64,000 bases of DNA from Streptomyces flavofungini (GTDB taxonomy: Bacteria > Actinomycetota > Actinomycetes > Streptomycetales > Streptomycetaceae). Numbering within the stretch: position 1 is the stretch's first letter; the number at the start of each line of letters is the position of its first letter. The translations under genes and the position numbers were made by a program. Shown here piece by piece: positions 32,547 to 41,751 of this stretch. The notes beneath the pieces were generated by a model. It had not been told where the DNA came from and searched no databases. It was given only the letters and a program-made list of their open reading frames with translations. The stretch is from the NCBI RefSeq assembly GCF_030388665.1, contig NZ_CP128846.1, positions 1,612,001-1,676,000 on the forward strand, in the 5' to 3' direction.

Positions 32547-34172
32547 TCAGGCCATCAGGTGGTAGCTGGGGAAGTTCCCCGGCGCCCGCTCCCCCGCCGC
32601 GCCCTGTGTGACGGCTCGTACAAGCAGCTCCCCGCCGACGAACGCGCCGCGCCAGGACGCGCCGAAGCCGCCGAACAGCTCGTCGCGGTCCCCGCGTGAA
32701 CGGGGCTTGCCCCAGCCGGTCTTGAACGCCCGGATCTGCGGCGCCAGCCGGTCGAAGGTCTGCGGGTCGTCGGTGGACAGCGTGGCGACCAGCGCGCCGT
32801 TGGAGGCGTTCATGGCGGCGAGCAGCTCCGCCTCGGTGTCGACGAGCACGATCGTGTCGACCGGGCCGAACGGCTCCGCGTGGTGCAGCGGGGACGACGG
32901 CGGCGGCGCCAGGAGCGTGACCGGCTGGACGTACGCGGAGGTGTCCTGGCCGGGCAGAAAGCGGTCGGCGTCGAAGGCGCCGCGGTACAGCGGCACGGCG
33001 CCGCGGTCGACGGCTTCCGCGACCTGGTCGGTCAGCTCCTTGGCCTTGGCCGCGTTGATCAGCGGGCCGAAGTCGAGGTCAGGGAACGGGTCCTCGGGCC
33101 CGGCGACGGCGAGCGGGTGGCCGACGCGCACGGTCCGTACGGCGGGCAGGTACGCGGCCAGGAAGGAGTCGAACAGCTCGCGCTGGACGACGAAGCGGGG
33201 GTAGGCCGTGCAGCGCTGCTTGCCGTAGTCGAAGAGCTTGGGGATGACCCCGCCGAGCGCGTCCCAGTCGCTGTGGTTCCAGATGCCCCAGGTGTTCAGT
33301 CCCTCCTGTTCGAGGATGTGGCGTTTGCCGAGGTCGGCGACTGCCGTGGCGACCGCGGCGCCCGTGTCCCGGCCGCCGACGAAGGACACGCAGCCGATCT
33401 CGGGGGCGCGCACGAGTGCTTCGGACAGCTCACCGCCGCTGCCGCTGACGAGGGTGATGGGAATCCCTTCGCGGGCGGCGAGCGCACAGGCCAGGGTGAG
33501 ACAGGAGACGCCGCCGTCGGTCGGGGTCTTGGCGATGACCGCGTTGCCTGCCAGTGCCTGTACCAGCATTGCGTGAACGAGCACGCTCATCGGATAGTTC
33601 CAGCTCGCGATGTTCGAGACGGGCCCGTCCAGCGGGGTCCTGCCCTCGACCATCGGCTCGATGCCCTCGACGTACCAGCGGACGCCGTCGATGGCCCGGT
33701 CCACGTCGGCCTGCGCGAGCCGCCAGGGCTTGCCGATCTCCCAGACGAGCAACAGGGCCAGGAGTTCCCGGTGTTCGGTGAGGCTCTCGAGGGTGGCGGC
33801 GACGCGGGCGCGGCGCTCGGACAGCGGGACGTGGAGCCAGGCCCGGTGCTGGTCGAGCGAGGCGCGCACGGCCCGCCGCGCGGCGTCGGTGTCGAGTCGG
33901 GGCGGGCCCGCGATGGGGCTCGCGTCGACGGGGCTGGTAGCGGGCAGGGGGCGGCCGTCGGGGCGCCAGCCGCCGTGCCACAGGTTCAGTACGCGATCGT
34001 CCCTGAAGGCTTCGGGGGCGGCGGCGAGGCAGCGCCCCCAGGCTTGCTCCCAGGCCGTTCCGGCCTTGAGGACGCGAGGGGCACGAGGGGCACGAGGTAT
34101 GTGAGGTGCGCTGGGGGCATGGGAGGTACGGGGGTCCTCGGGGACGGAGGGGGTGTCGAGGGTGGGTGCCAT
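32547..34172 (-). CDS. Aldehyde dehydrogenase
   Basis: A 541-residue NAD(P)-dependent aldehyde dehydrogenase. The catalytic cysteine lies in YGKQRCTAYPRF, the general-base glutamate region is LEQEGLNTWG, and ASWNYPMSVLVHAML with VIAKTP forms the cofactor site. A Pro/Ala-rich N-terminal tail of ~40 residues precedes the domain. I use ATG 34172 because GGAGAG lies 6 nt upstream; the longer frame starts inside that site. It follows the leftward sucCD pair (134 bp after sucD), so it may be co-expressed with the C2/C4-acid locus and oxidise a semialdehyde or glyoxal-type intermediate. Confidence 0.9.
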   Translation of the reverse strand: MAPTLDTPSVPEDPRTSHAPSAPHIPRAPRAPRVLKAGTAWEQAWGRCLAAAPEAFRDDRVLNLWHGGWRPDGRPLPATSPVDASPIAGPPRLDTDAARRAVRASLDQHRAWLHVPLSERRARVAATLESLTEHRELLALLLVWEIGKPWRLAQADVDRAIDGVRWYVEGIEPMVEGRTPLDGPVSNIASWNYPMSVLVHAMLVQALAGNAVIAKTPTDGGVSCLTLACALAAREGIPITLVSGSGGELSEALVRAPEIGCVSFVGGRDTGAAVATAVADLGKRHILEQEGLNTWGIWNHSDWDALGGVIPKLFDYGKQRCTAYPRFVVQRELFDSFLAAYLPAVRTVRVGHPLAVAGPEDPFPDLDFGPLINAAKAKELTDQVAEAVDRGAVPLYRGAFDADRFLPGQDTSAYVQPVTLLAPPPSSPLHHAEPFGPVDTIVLVDTEAELLAAMNASNGALVATLSTDDPQTFDRLAPQIRAFKTGWGKPRSRGDRDELFGGFGASWRGAFVGGELLVRAVTQGAAGERAPGNFPSYHLMA

Positions 34173-34297
34173 TGGGTTCTCTCCGCTCACGGTGCACAGT
34201 CGGGGCGGGGGTGCATGGCCACGCGTACGGGGCGGCGGTGGCCGCGGTCCTCGTACGTCGTTCGGGGACGCTAGTGGAGTCGCGGCCAGTCACCTAT

Positions 34298-34311
34298 GAG
34301 TGACGTCACTC
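34298..34311. promoter_or_regulatory. Perfect 14-bp palindrome GAGTGACGTCACTC
   Basis: Centred 132 bp upstream of the aldehyde dehydrogenase start and overlapping the sucD stop codon (34306-34308). It could be an operator for the aldehyde dehydrogenase gene or a chance symmetry. Confidence 0.35.
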
Positions 34312-35220
34312 CCGGCGGGTTCGAGGTGTCAGCGGGGGACCGACCGCGGCGAGGGTCGTCAGCACCAACTGGGCGGCTTCCGTCGGGGTGTTGCCGACCT
34401 GGACGCCGACGGCCTCCAGCGCGGCCTTCTTCGCCTGTGCGGTACCGGACGTGCCGGAGACGATGGCGCCCGCGTGCCCCATGGTCCGGCCCTCGGGTGC
34501 GGTGAACCCTGCGATGTAGGCGACGACGGGCTTGGTGACGGAGTCCTTGATGAAGGCCGCCGCGCGCTCTTCCGCGTCGCCGCCGATCTCGCCGATGAGG
34601 ACGATCAGTTCGGTGTCGGGGTCGGCTTCGAAGGCGGCGAGGCAGTCGATGTGGGTGGTGCCGACGACGGGGTCGCCGCCGATGCCCACGCAGGTGGAGA
34701 AGCCCGTGTCGCGAAGTTCGTACATGAGCTGGTAGGTGAGGGTCCCGGACTTGGAGACCAGGCCGACGCGGCCCGGCTTGGTGATGTCGGCGGGGATGAT
34801 GCCCGCGTTGCTCTGGCCCGGTGAGATCAGGCCGGGACAGTTGGGTCCGATGACGCGGGTGCCGTGTCGCCGGGCGTACGCGTGGAAGGCCACCGAGTCG
34901 TGGACGGGGATGCCCTCGGTGATGACGACGGCGAGGCCGATGCCGGCGTCCGCCGCCTCCATGACCGCGGCCTTGCTGAAGGCCGGCGGCACGAACACGA
35001 CGGTGACGTCCGCGCCGGTGGCGTCCATGCCCGCGCGCACGGAGCCGAACACGGGCACCGCGCGGTCGTCGAAGTCGACGCTGCGGCCCGCTTTGCGCGG
35101 GTTGACGCCGCCGACCACGTCCGTGCCTGCCGCGAGCATGCGCCGGGTGTGCTTCATGCCCTCGCTCCCGGTCATGCCCTGGACGAGGACCTTGCTCTCC
35201 TTGGTCAGATAGATGGCCAT
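34306..35220 (-). CDS. sucD: Succinyl-CoA synthetase alpha subunit-like
   Basis: A 304-residue ADP-forming acyl-CoA ligase alpha subunit. The CoA-binding Rossmann fold starts [23 protein letters not shown] and [14 protein letters not shown] follow, and the phosphohistidine loop is [11 protein letters not shown]. Together with sucC, 11 bp upstream, it converts an acyl-CoA plus ADP and phosphate to acid plus ATP, or the reverse. Its place opposite the formyl-CoA transferase and decarboxylase genes suggests a second, pathway-specific copy rather than the TCA-cycle enzyme, perhaps supplying CoA thioesters or recovering energy. Confidence 0.93.
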   Translation of the reverse strand: MAIYLTKESKVLVQGMTGSEGMKHTRRMLAAGTDVVGGVNPRKAGRSVDFDDRAVPVFGSVRAGMDATGADVTVVFVPPAFSKAAVMEAADAGIGLAVVITEGIPVHDSVAFHAYARRHGTRVIGPNCPGLISPGQSNAGIIPADITKPGRVGLVSKSGTLTYQLMYELRDTGFSTCVGIGGDPVVGTTHIDCLAAFEADPDTELIVLIGEIGGDAEERAAAFIKDSVTKPVVAYIAGFTAPEGRTMGHAGAIVSGTSGTAQAKKAALEAVGVQVGNTPTEAAQLVLTTLAAVGPPLTPRTRRE

Positions 35221-35231
35221 GGCCGGGCTCC

Positions 35232-36371
35232 TCAGGCTGCGTGGGCGAGTTCGGCGGCGCGGCGCGCGGCGCCGTCCATGGTGGTGGCCTGCTCGACCAG
35301 CGGGTGGCCGCGTTCGTCGAGGATGGCGCGCCCGCGCGCGGCGTTGTTGCCGTCGAGGCGGACGACGAGGGGCTTGGTGAGGCGTACGGACTCCAGGGCC
35401 CGCACGATGCCGTCGGCGACCGCGTCGCAGGCGGTGATGCCGCCGAAGACGTTCACGAACACGGCGGTGACGGACGGGTCGGAGAGGATGACCGAGAGGC
35501 CGTCCGCCATGATCTGCGCGGAGGCGCCGCCGCCGATGTCCAGGAAGTTGGCGGGCCGGGCACCGCAGTCGGCCACGACGTCGAGGGTGGACATGACGAG
35601 GCCCGCGCCGTTGCCGATGACGCCGACCTCGCCGTCGAGCTTCACGTAGTTGAGTCCCTTGGCGGCCGCGGCCGCCTCCAGTTCGTCTCTCTCCTGGTCG
35701 TGTACCGCGCCCTGGGCGCCCCAGCGGGTCTGCCGGAAACGGGCGTTGTCGTCGAGGGTCACTTTTCCGTCAAGTGCGAGGATCTGTCCCTGTGTGGTGC
35801 GCACGAGCGGGTTCACCTCGACGAGCAGCGCGTCTTCCCTGATCAGTACGTTCCACAGGGCGGTCAGGGTGTCGGCGGCGGCGTCGGGAAGACCGGCGGC
35901 CGCGGCGATCTCCGCGGCCTTCGCCCGGGGCACCCCGTCGAAGGGGTCGATGGGCGTCCTCAGGACGGCCTCGGGCCGGGTCGCGGCCACCTCTTCGATG
36001 TCCATGCCGCCCTCGGCGGAGGCGATCGCGAGGAAGCGCCCCTGGGAGCGGTCGAGTACGTAGGAGACGTAGAACTCGCTGTCGATGTCGACGGGTTGGG
36101 CGAGCATCACCGTGCGGACCGGATGGCCCTTGATGTCCATGCCCAGGATCTGCCGGGCGGTCAGCTCGGCGGCGGCCGGGTCGCGGGCGAACTTCACGCC
36201 GCCTGCCTTGCCCCGTCCTCCGGTCTTGACCTGCGCCTTCACGACGACGCGGCCGCCCAGGCGCTCGGCGCTCGCGCGGGCCAGCTCGGCCGAGTCGGCG
36301 ACTTCGGCGCGCGGCACCAAGATGCCGTATTCCTCGAAGAGTTCCCTTGCCTGGTGTTCGTACAGGTCCAT
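35232..36371 (-). CDS. sucC: Succinyl-CoA synthetase beta subunit-like
   Basis: A 379-residue ATP-grasp beta subunit. [17 protein letters not shown] is the canonical N-terminus, followed by [18 protein letters not shown] (nucleotide grip), LVEVNPLV and NIFGGITxCDxVA-type segments. Start ATG 36371 is chosen for the AGGAG site; an upstream in-frame extension is not family-like. It leads the leftward sucCD-ALDH unit from a shared divergent region with the decarboxylase gene, where an inverted-repeat operator lies. Confidence 0.94.
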   Translation of the reverse strand: MDLYEHQARELFEEYGILVPRAEVADSAELARASAERLGGRVVVKAQVKTGGRGKAGGVKFARDPAAAELTARQILGMDIKGHPVRTVMLAQPVDIDSEFYVSYVLDRSQGRFLAIASAEGGMDIEEVAATRPEAVLRTPIDPFDGVPRAKAAEIAAAAGLPDAAADTLTALWNVLIREDALLVEVNPLVRTTQGQILALDGKVTLDDNARFRQTRWGAQGAVHDQERDELEAAAAAKGLNYVKLDGEVGVIGNGAGLVMSTLDVVADCGARPANFLDIGGGASAQIMADGLSVILSDPSVTAVFVNVFGGITACDAVADGIVRALESVRLTKPLVVRLDGNNAARGRAILDERGHPLVEQATTMDGAARRAAELAHAA

Positions 36372-36441
36372 TGCCGGCTCCTGTCTGGAAAGTGCCGCAC
36401 GCCCCCTGGACACCACCCACCGGATGCGGGATAACAAGCTT

Positions 36442-36465
36442 CATACAGTATTCGTCGACTGTATG
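36442..36465. promoter_or_regulatory. Operator-like inverted repeat between sucC and the decarboxylase gene
   Basis: CATACAGT-N8-ACTGTATG is a perfect 8-bp-arm inverted repeat in the 167-bp divergent region, 71 bp from the sucC start and 74 bp from the decarboxylase start. A further half-site (TACTGT) follows at 36471-36476. The spacing and AT-rich arms resemble GntR/FadR-type operators. It probably co-ordinates both arms of the acid-catabolism locus. No regulator gene is present nearby. Confidence 0.65.
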
Positions 36466-36538
36466 CAATGTACTGTGAGGGCGCTCCGAGCGCGGACGAG
36501 CGCACTCCGACTCCCCTACGAAGGGACAGGACTTCGCC

Positions 36539-38230
36539 ATGCCCGACGACAGCAGCGACAACAACACCCTCATCTCCGGAGGGCATCTGGTCGCCAAAGC
36601 ACTCAAGGCGGAGGGCGTGGAGGTCATCTACACCCTCTGCGGCGGCCACATCATCGACATCTACGACGGCTGCGTCGACGAGGGGATCGACGTCGTCGAC
36701 GTACGCCACGAGCAGGTCGCCGCGCACGCGGCCGACGGATACGCGCGGATCACCGGCAAGCCCGGCTGCGCCGTGGTCACGGCCGGCCCCGGCACCACGG
36801 ACGCCGTCACGGGCGTCGCGAACGCCTTCCGCGCGGAGTCCCCGATGCTTCTGATCGGCGGTCAAGGAGCCCACACACAGCACAAGATGGGCTCACTGCA
36901 GGACCTGCCGCACGTCGACATGATGACGCCGATCACCAAGTTCGCCGCCACCGTGCCGGACACCGCGCGCGCGGCCGACATGGTGTCCATGGCGTTTCGC
37001 GAGTGCTACCACGGCGCTCCGGGACCCTCCTTCCTGGAGATCCCCCGCGACGTGCTCGACGCCAAGGTCCCCGCCGACAAGGCGCGCGTCCCGCGCGCGG
37101 GCCACTACCGCGCCTCGACCCGCTCGGCCGGTGACCCCGAGGCGATCGAGAAGCTCGCCGACCTCCTCGTCCACGCCGAGCGGCCCGCCATCCTCCTCGG
37201 CAGCCAGGTGTGGACGACCCGTGGGACCGCGGCGGCCACCGACCTGGTCCGCACCCTGAACGTGCCCGCCTACATGAACGGGGCGGGACGCGGCACCCTG
37301 CCCCCAGGGGACCCGCACCACTTCCAGCTGTCGCGCCGCTACGCCTTCTCCAACGCCGACCTCATCGTCATCGTCGGCACCCCCTTCGACTTCCGCATGG
37401 GGTACGGCAAGCGGCTCTCCGCCGAGGCGACGGTCGTCCAGATCGACCTCGACTACCGCACCGTGGGCAAGAACCGCGACATCGACCTCGGCATCGTGGG
37501 CGACGCGGGGCTCGTCCTGAAGTCCGTGACCGAGGCGGCGTCCGGGCGCGTCAACGGGGGCGCGTCCCGGCGCAAGGAGTGGCTCGACGAGCTGCGGGCC
37601 GCCGAGCAGACGGCGCTCGACAAGCGGCTGCCGAGCCTCAGGTCCGACGCCTCGCCCATCCATCCGTACCGCCTGGTGAGCGAGATCAACGACTTCCTCT
37701 CCGAGGACTCGATCTACATCGGCGACGGCGGCGACATCGTCACCTTCTCCGGGCAGGTCGTCCAGCCCAAGGCCCCCGGGCACTGGATGGACCCCGGCCC
37801 GCTCGGCACGCTCGGCGTCGGCATCCCCTTCGTGCTCGCCGCCAAGCAGGCGCGGCCCGACAAGGAGGTGGTCGCCCTCTTCGGAGACGGCGCTTTCAGC
37901 CTCACCGGCTGGGACTTCGAGACGCTCGTACGCTACGACCTGCCCTTCGTCGGCATCGTCGGCAACAACTCCTCCATGAACCAGATCCGTTACGGCCAGA
38001 AGGCCAAGTACGGCACGGAGCGCGAGCGGGTCGGCAACACCCTCGGAGACGTCCACTACGACAAGTTCGCCCAGATGCTCGGCGGACACGGCGAAGAGGT
38101 CCGCGACCCCGCCGACATCGGCCCCGCGCTGCGCCGCGCCCGCGAGTCCGGCAAGCCCTCCCTGATCAACGTGTGGGTCGACCCGGACGCGTACGCCCCC
38201 GGAACCATGAACCAGACGATGTACAAGTGA
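36539..38230 (+). CDS. oxc: TPP-dependent decarboxylase, probable oxalyl-CoA decarboxylase
   Basis: A 563-residue thiamine diphosphate enzyme. The N-terminal domain has the catalytic glutamate in DVRHEQVAAHAADGYAR and GPGTTDAVTGVANAF. The C-terminal domain has the cofactor/Mg motif GDGAFSLTGWDFETLVRYD...GNNSSMNQIRYG. Length and gene context (immediately followed by formyl-CoA transferase, ligase and oxalate/formate carriers) favour oxalyl-CoA decarboxylase, which makes formyl-CoA and CO2. The C-terminal motif is closer to acetolactate synthase or 2-hydroxyacyl-CoA lyase than to the Oxalobacter enzyme, so lyase activity joining formyl-CoA to a carbonyl is a real alternative. Confidence 0.8.
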   Translation: MPDDSSDNNTLISGGHLVAKALKAEGVEVIYTLCGGHIIDIYDGCVDEGIDVVDVRHEQVAAHAADGYARITGKPGCAVVTAGPGTTDAVTGVANAFRAESPMLLIGGQGAHTQHKMGSLQDLPHVDMMTPITKFAATVPDTARAADMVSMAFRECYHGAPGPSFLEIPRDVLDAKVPADKARVPRAGHYRASTRSAGDPEAIEKLADLLVHAERPAILLGSQVWTTRGTAAATDLVRTLNVPAYMNGAGRGTLPPGDPHHFQLSRRYAFSNADLIVIVGTPFDFRMGYGKRLSAEATVVQIDLDYRTVGKNRDIDLGIVGDAGLVLKSVTEAASGRVNGGASRRKEWLDELRAAEQTALDKRLPSLRSDASPIHPYRLVSEINDFLSEDSIYIGDGGDIVTFSGQVVQPKAPGHWMDPGPLGTLGVGIPFVLAAKQARPDKEVVALFGDGAFSLTGWDFETLVRYDLPFVGIVGNNSSMNQIRYGQKAKYGTERERVGNTLGDVHYDKFAQMLGGHGEEVRDPADIGPALRRARESGKPSLINVWVDPDAYAPGTMNQTMYK

Positions 38231-38242
38231 GGTGACACGGAC

Positions 38243-39472
38243 GTGACCAAGGCCCTCGAAGGAATCCGCGTCCTGGACATGACGCACGTCCAGTCCGGCC
38301 CCTCCGCCACCCAGCTGCTCGCCTGGCTCGGCGCGGACGTGGTGAAGCTGGAGGCACCGACGGGCGACATCACGCGCAAGCAACTGCGTGACCTTCCGGA
38401 CGTGGACTCGCTCTACTTCACGATGCTCAACTGCAACAAGCGGAGCATCACCCTCAACACCAAGACCGAACGCGGCAAGGAACTCCTCACGGAGCTGATC
38501 CGCCGCTCGGACGTGATGGTCGAGAACTTCGGCCCGGGCGCCGTCGACCGCATGGGCTTCACCTGGGAACGCATCCAGGAGATCAACCCGCGCGTCGTCT
38601 ACGCCTCCATCAAGGGCTTCGGAGACGGCCCCTACACCAACTTCAAGGCCTACGAAGTCGTCGCCCAGGCCATGGGCGGCTCCATGTCGACCACCGGCTT
38701 CGAGGACGGCCCACCGCTCGCCACCGGTGCGCAGATCGGCGACTCCGGGACCGGCATCCACGCCGTCGCGGGCATTCTCGCCGCCCTCTTCCAGAGGGAG
38801 AACACCGGACGGGGACAGCGCGTGAACGTCGCCATGCAGCACGCCGTCCTCAACCTGTGCCGCGTCAAGCTGCGCGACCAGCAGCGCCTCGCGCACGGCC
38901 CCCTCGCCGAGTACCCGAACGACGACTTCGGGGACGAGGTGCCCCGCTCCGGGAACGCCTCCGGCGGCGGACAGCCCGGGTGGGCCGTCAAGTGCGCCCC
39001 GGGCGGGCCCAACGACTACGTGTACGTCATCGTGCAGCCCGTCGGCTGGAAGCCCATCACGGAGCTCATCGGGCGCCCCGAACTCGCCGACGACCCCGAG
39101 TGGGCCACGCCCGAGGCGCGGCTGCCGCAGCTCACCAAGATGTTCCAGTTGATCGAGGAGTGGTCCTCGACGCTGCCCAAGTGGCAGGTCCTCGAACGCC
39201 TCAACGCCCACAACATCCCGTGCGGCCCGATCCTGTCGACCAGGGAGATCATCGAGGACGCCTCGCTGGTCGCCAACGAGATGGTCGTCGAGGTCGCGCA
39301 CCCCGAGCGGGGCGCGTTCACCACCGTCGGCTCGCCCCTCAAGCTCTCCGACTCCCCCGTGGACGTGGTCAGCTCGCCGCTGCTCGGCGAGCACAACGAA
39401 GAGGTGTTCATCGGCGAGCTCGGCCTCGGTGACGAGGAGCTGCGCCTGCTCAAGTCGAACGGAGTGATCTGA
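38243..39472 (+). CDS. frc: Formyl-CoA:oxalate CoA-transferase (class III CoA-transferase)
   Basis: A 409-residue family III CoA transferase. [20 protein letters not shown] and GADVVKLE are the conserved N-terminal signatures, and the catalytic aspartate lies in [19 protein letters not shown], which aligns with the active-site Asp of formyl-CoA transferase. [19 protein letters not shown] is the glycine loop that protects the intermediate. It would move CoA from formyl-CoA to oxalate, making oxalyl-CoA for the preceding decarboxylase, from which it is separated by 12 bp. GTG start with a GAGGTGA-type site. Confidence 0.9.
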   Translation: MTKALEGIRVLDMTHVQSGPSATQLLAWLGADVVKLEAPTGDITRKQLRDLPDVDSLYFTMLNCNKRSITLNTKTERGKELLTELIRRSDVMVENFGPGAVDRMGFTWERIQEINPRVVYASIKGFGDGPYTNFKAYEVVAQAMGGSMSTTGFEDGPPLATGAQIGDSGTGIHAVAGILAALFQRENTGRGQRVNVAMQHAVLNLCRVKLRDQQRLAHGPLAEYPNDDFGDEVPRSGNASGGGQPGWAVKCAPGGPNDYVYVIVQPVGWKPITELIGRPELADDPEWATPEARLPQLTKMFQLIEEWSSTLPKWQVLERLNAHNIPCGPILSTREIIEDASLVANEMVVEVAHPERGAFTTVGSPLKLSDSPVDVVSSPLLGEHNEEVFIGELGLGDEELRLLKSNGVI

Positions 39473-41629
39473 TTGCCGGCCGAAGACCGCAAGGAGCGGG
39501 TGCGCGCGCTCCTGGAATCCGTGCGCGCCACGGGGCGTACGTCGCTCACGGCGCCGGAGGGCAAGGTCCTCGCGGACGCGTACGGGATCGCCGTACCCGG
39601 GGAGGAGCTGGCGCGGGACGTCGACGAGGCGGTGGCGTGCGCGGCGCGCTTCGGCGGACCGGTCGTGATGAAGATCGTGTCGCCGGACATCCCGCACAAG
39701 ACCGACGCGGGCGGCGTCGTCGTGGGCGTGGAGGGCGCGGCGGCCGTACGGGAGACCTTCCACCGGATCATCGCCAACGCGCGGGCCTACGCGCCCGCGG
39801 CGCGCGTGGACGGCGTGCAGGTGCAGGAGCTGCTGCCCTCGGGTCCCGGCGTCCAGGAGGTGATCGTCGGGGCGGTCACCGATCCGACGTTCGGGAAGGT
39901 CGTCGCCTTCGGCCTGGGCGGTGTCCTGGTGGAGGTCCTCAAGGACGTCACGTTCCGCCTCGCGCCCGTCGACGCCGACGAGGCCCGCTCGATGCTCGAC
40001 TCGATCCGGGCGGCCGAGGTCCTGCGCGGGGTGCGCGGTGCGCCCGGGGTGGACCGCTGGGCGCTGGCCGAGCAGATACGCCGGGTGTCGGAGCTGGTCA
40101 CCGACTTCCCCGAGATCGCGGAGGTGGACCTCAACCCGGTCGTCGCGACCCCTGAGGGGGCGCTCGCCGCGGACATCCGCGTCATCCTCGCAGCAAAGGC
40201 CCCCACGGAGCGGCGCACGTACACGCGCGCACAGATGCTCGCTTCGATGCGGCGCCTCATGCAGCCCCGCTCCGTCGCCGTCATCGGCGCCTCCAACGAG
40301 CCGGGCAAGATCGGCAATTCGGTGATGCGCAACCTCATCGACGGCGGCTTCTCCGGAGAGATCCATCCGGTGAACCCCAAGGCCGATGACATTCTGGGGC
40401 GCAAGGCGTACAAGAGTGTCACGGACGTCCCTGGTGAGGTGGATGTGGCGGTCTTCGCGATCCCCGCCAAGTTCGTCGCGGCCGCTCTGGAGGAGGTGGG
40501 GAGCAAGGGCGTCCCGAACGCGGTCCTCATTCCCTCGGGGTTCGCCGAGACCGGTGAACAGGCCCTCCAGGACGAGATCGTGGCGATCGGCGAGCGGCAC
40601 GGGGTGCGGCTGCTCGGTCCGAACATCTACGGCTACTACTCGACGTGGCAGGACCTGTGTGCCACGTTCTGCACGCCGTACGACGTGAAGGGCGGAGTGG
40701 CGCTCACCTCGCAGTCCGGCGGCATCGGGATGGCGATCCTGGGCTTCGCGCGCGCCACGAAGACCGGTGTCTCGGCGATCGTCGGGCTGGGCAACAAGGC
40801 GGACCTCGACGAGGACGACCTGCTGACGTGGTTCGGCGAGGACCCCCACACCCAGTGCATCGCCATGCACCTGGAGGACCTCAAGGACGGCCGGGCCTTC
40901 GTGGAGGCCGCGCGGGCCACCGTGCCGAAGAAGCCCGTCGTGGTCCTCAAGGCGGGCCGGACCGCGGCGGGGGCCAAGGCCGCCGGATCGCACACGGGCG
41001 CGCTCGCGGGCGACGACGCCGTCTACGACGACATCCTGCGGCAGGCCGGAGTCATCAGGGCCCCTGGGCTGAACGAGATGCTGGAGTACGCGCGGGCGCT
41101 GCCGGTCCTGCCCGCCCCCAAGGGCGACAAGGTCGTCATCATCACCGGGGCGGGCGGCTCGGGCGTGCTGCTGTCCGACGCGGTGACCGACAACGGCCTG
41201 ACGCTGATGGACATCCCGCCCGACCTGGACGCCTCCTTCCGCGCCTTCATCCCGCCGTTCGGCGCGGCGGGCAACCCCGTCGACATCACCGGCGGCGAGC
41301 CCCCCTCGACGTACGAGGCGACGATCCGGCTCGGCCTGGAGGATCCGCGCATCCACGCGCTCGTACTGGGCTACTGGCACACCATCGTCACCCCTCCCAT
41401 GGTCTTCGCCGAACTGACGGCCCGCGTGATCGCCGAGTTCCGGGAGCGGGGCATCGACAAGCCGGTCGTCGCGTCGCTCGCGGGCGACGTCGAGGTGGAG
41501 GAGGCCTGCCAGTACCTCTTCGAGCGGGGCGTCGTGGCCTACCCCTACACCACGGAGAAGCCGGTCGCCGTGCTCGGTGCGAAGTACCGCTGGGCGCGCG
41601 CCGCGGGGCTGCTGGGAGGCGATGGATGA
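39473..41629 (+). CDS. ADP-forming acyl-CoA synthetase (single-chain)
   Basis: A 718-residue fusion of an ATP-grasp domain (1-240; PVVMKIVSPDIPHKTDAGGVV) and the CoA-binding/ligase domains (about 255-718; SVAVIGASNEPGKIGNSVM, TSQSGGIGMA, and the phosphohistidine segment AAGSHTGALAG). The beta-then-alpha order is the reverse of classical ACD enzymes but common in bacteria. It starts with TTG directly after the frc stop codon, with GGAG ~8 nt upstream, so it is translationally linked. It could activate oxalate, formate or acetate to the CoA ester with ATP, or recover ATP from acyl-CoA. Confidence 0.85.
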   Translation: MPAEDRKERVRALLESVRATGRTSLTAPEGKVLADAYGIAVPGEELARDVDEAVACAARFGGPVVMKIVSPDIPHKTDAGGVVVGVEGAAAVRETFHRIIANARAYAPAARVDGVQVQELLPSGPGVQEVIVGAVTDPTFGKVVAFGLGGVLVEVLKDVTFRLAPVDADEARSMLDSIRAAEVLRGVRGAPGVDRWALAEQIRRVSELVTDFPEIAEVDLNPVVATPEGALAADIRVILAAKAPTERRTYTRAQMLASMRRLMQPRSVAVIGASNEPGKIGNSVMRNLIDGGFSGEIHPVNPKADDILGRKAYKSVTDVPGEVDVAVFAIPAKFVAAALEEVGSKGVPNAVLIPSGFAETGEQALQDEIVAIGERHGVRLLGPNIYGYYSTWQDLCATFCTPYDVKGGVALTSQSGGIGMAILGFARATKTGVSAIVGLGNKADLDEDDLLTWFGEDPHTQCIAMHLEDLKDGRAFVEAARATVPKKPVVVLKAGRTAAGAKAAGSHTGALAGDDAVYDDILRQAGVIRAPGLNEMLEYARALPVLPAPKGDKVVIITGAGGSGVLLSDAVTDNGLTLMDIPPDLDASFRAFIPPFGAAGNPVDITGGEPPSTYEATIRLGLEDPRIHALVLGYWHTIVTPPMVFAELTARVIAEFRERGIDKPVVASLAGDVEVEEACQYLFERGVVAYPYTTEKPVAVLGAKYRWARAAGLLGGDG

Positions 41630-41751
41630 CGTGACCGGCGCACGGGGCGGCCGACGGTACGCGTGGGCCGCCCCGGAGCCCGTACGCGCACGAAAGGTAG
41701 TGGACAGGGGGCGCTGGCCAGGAACTTTCGACGCAAGGGGTGCTGAGTGAG

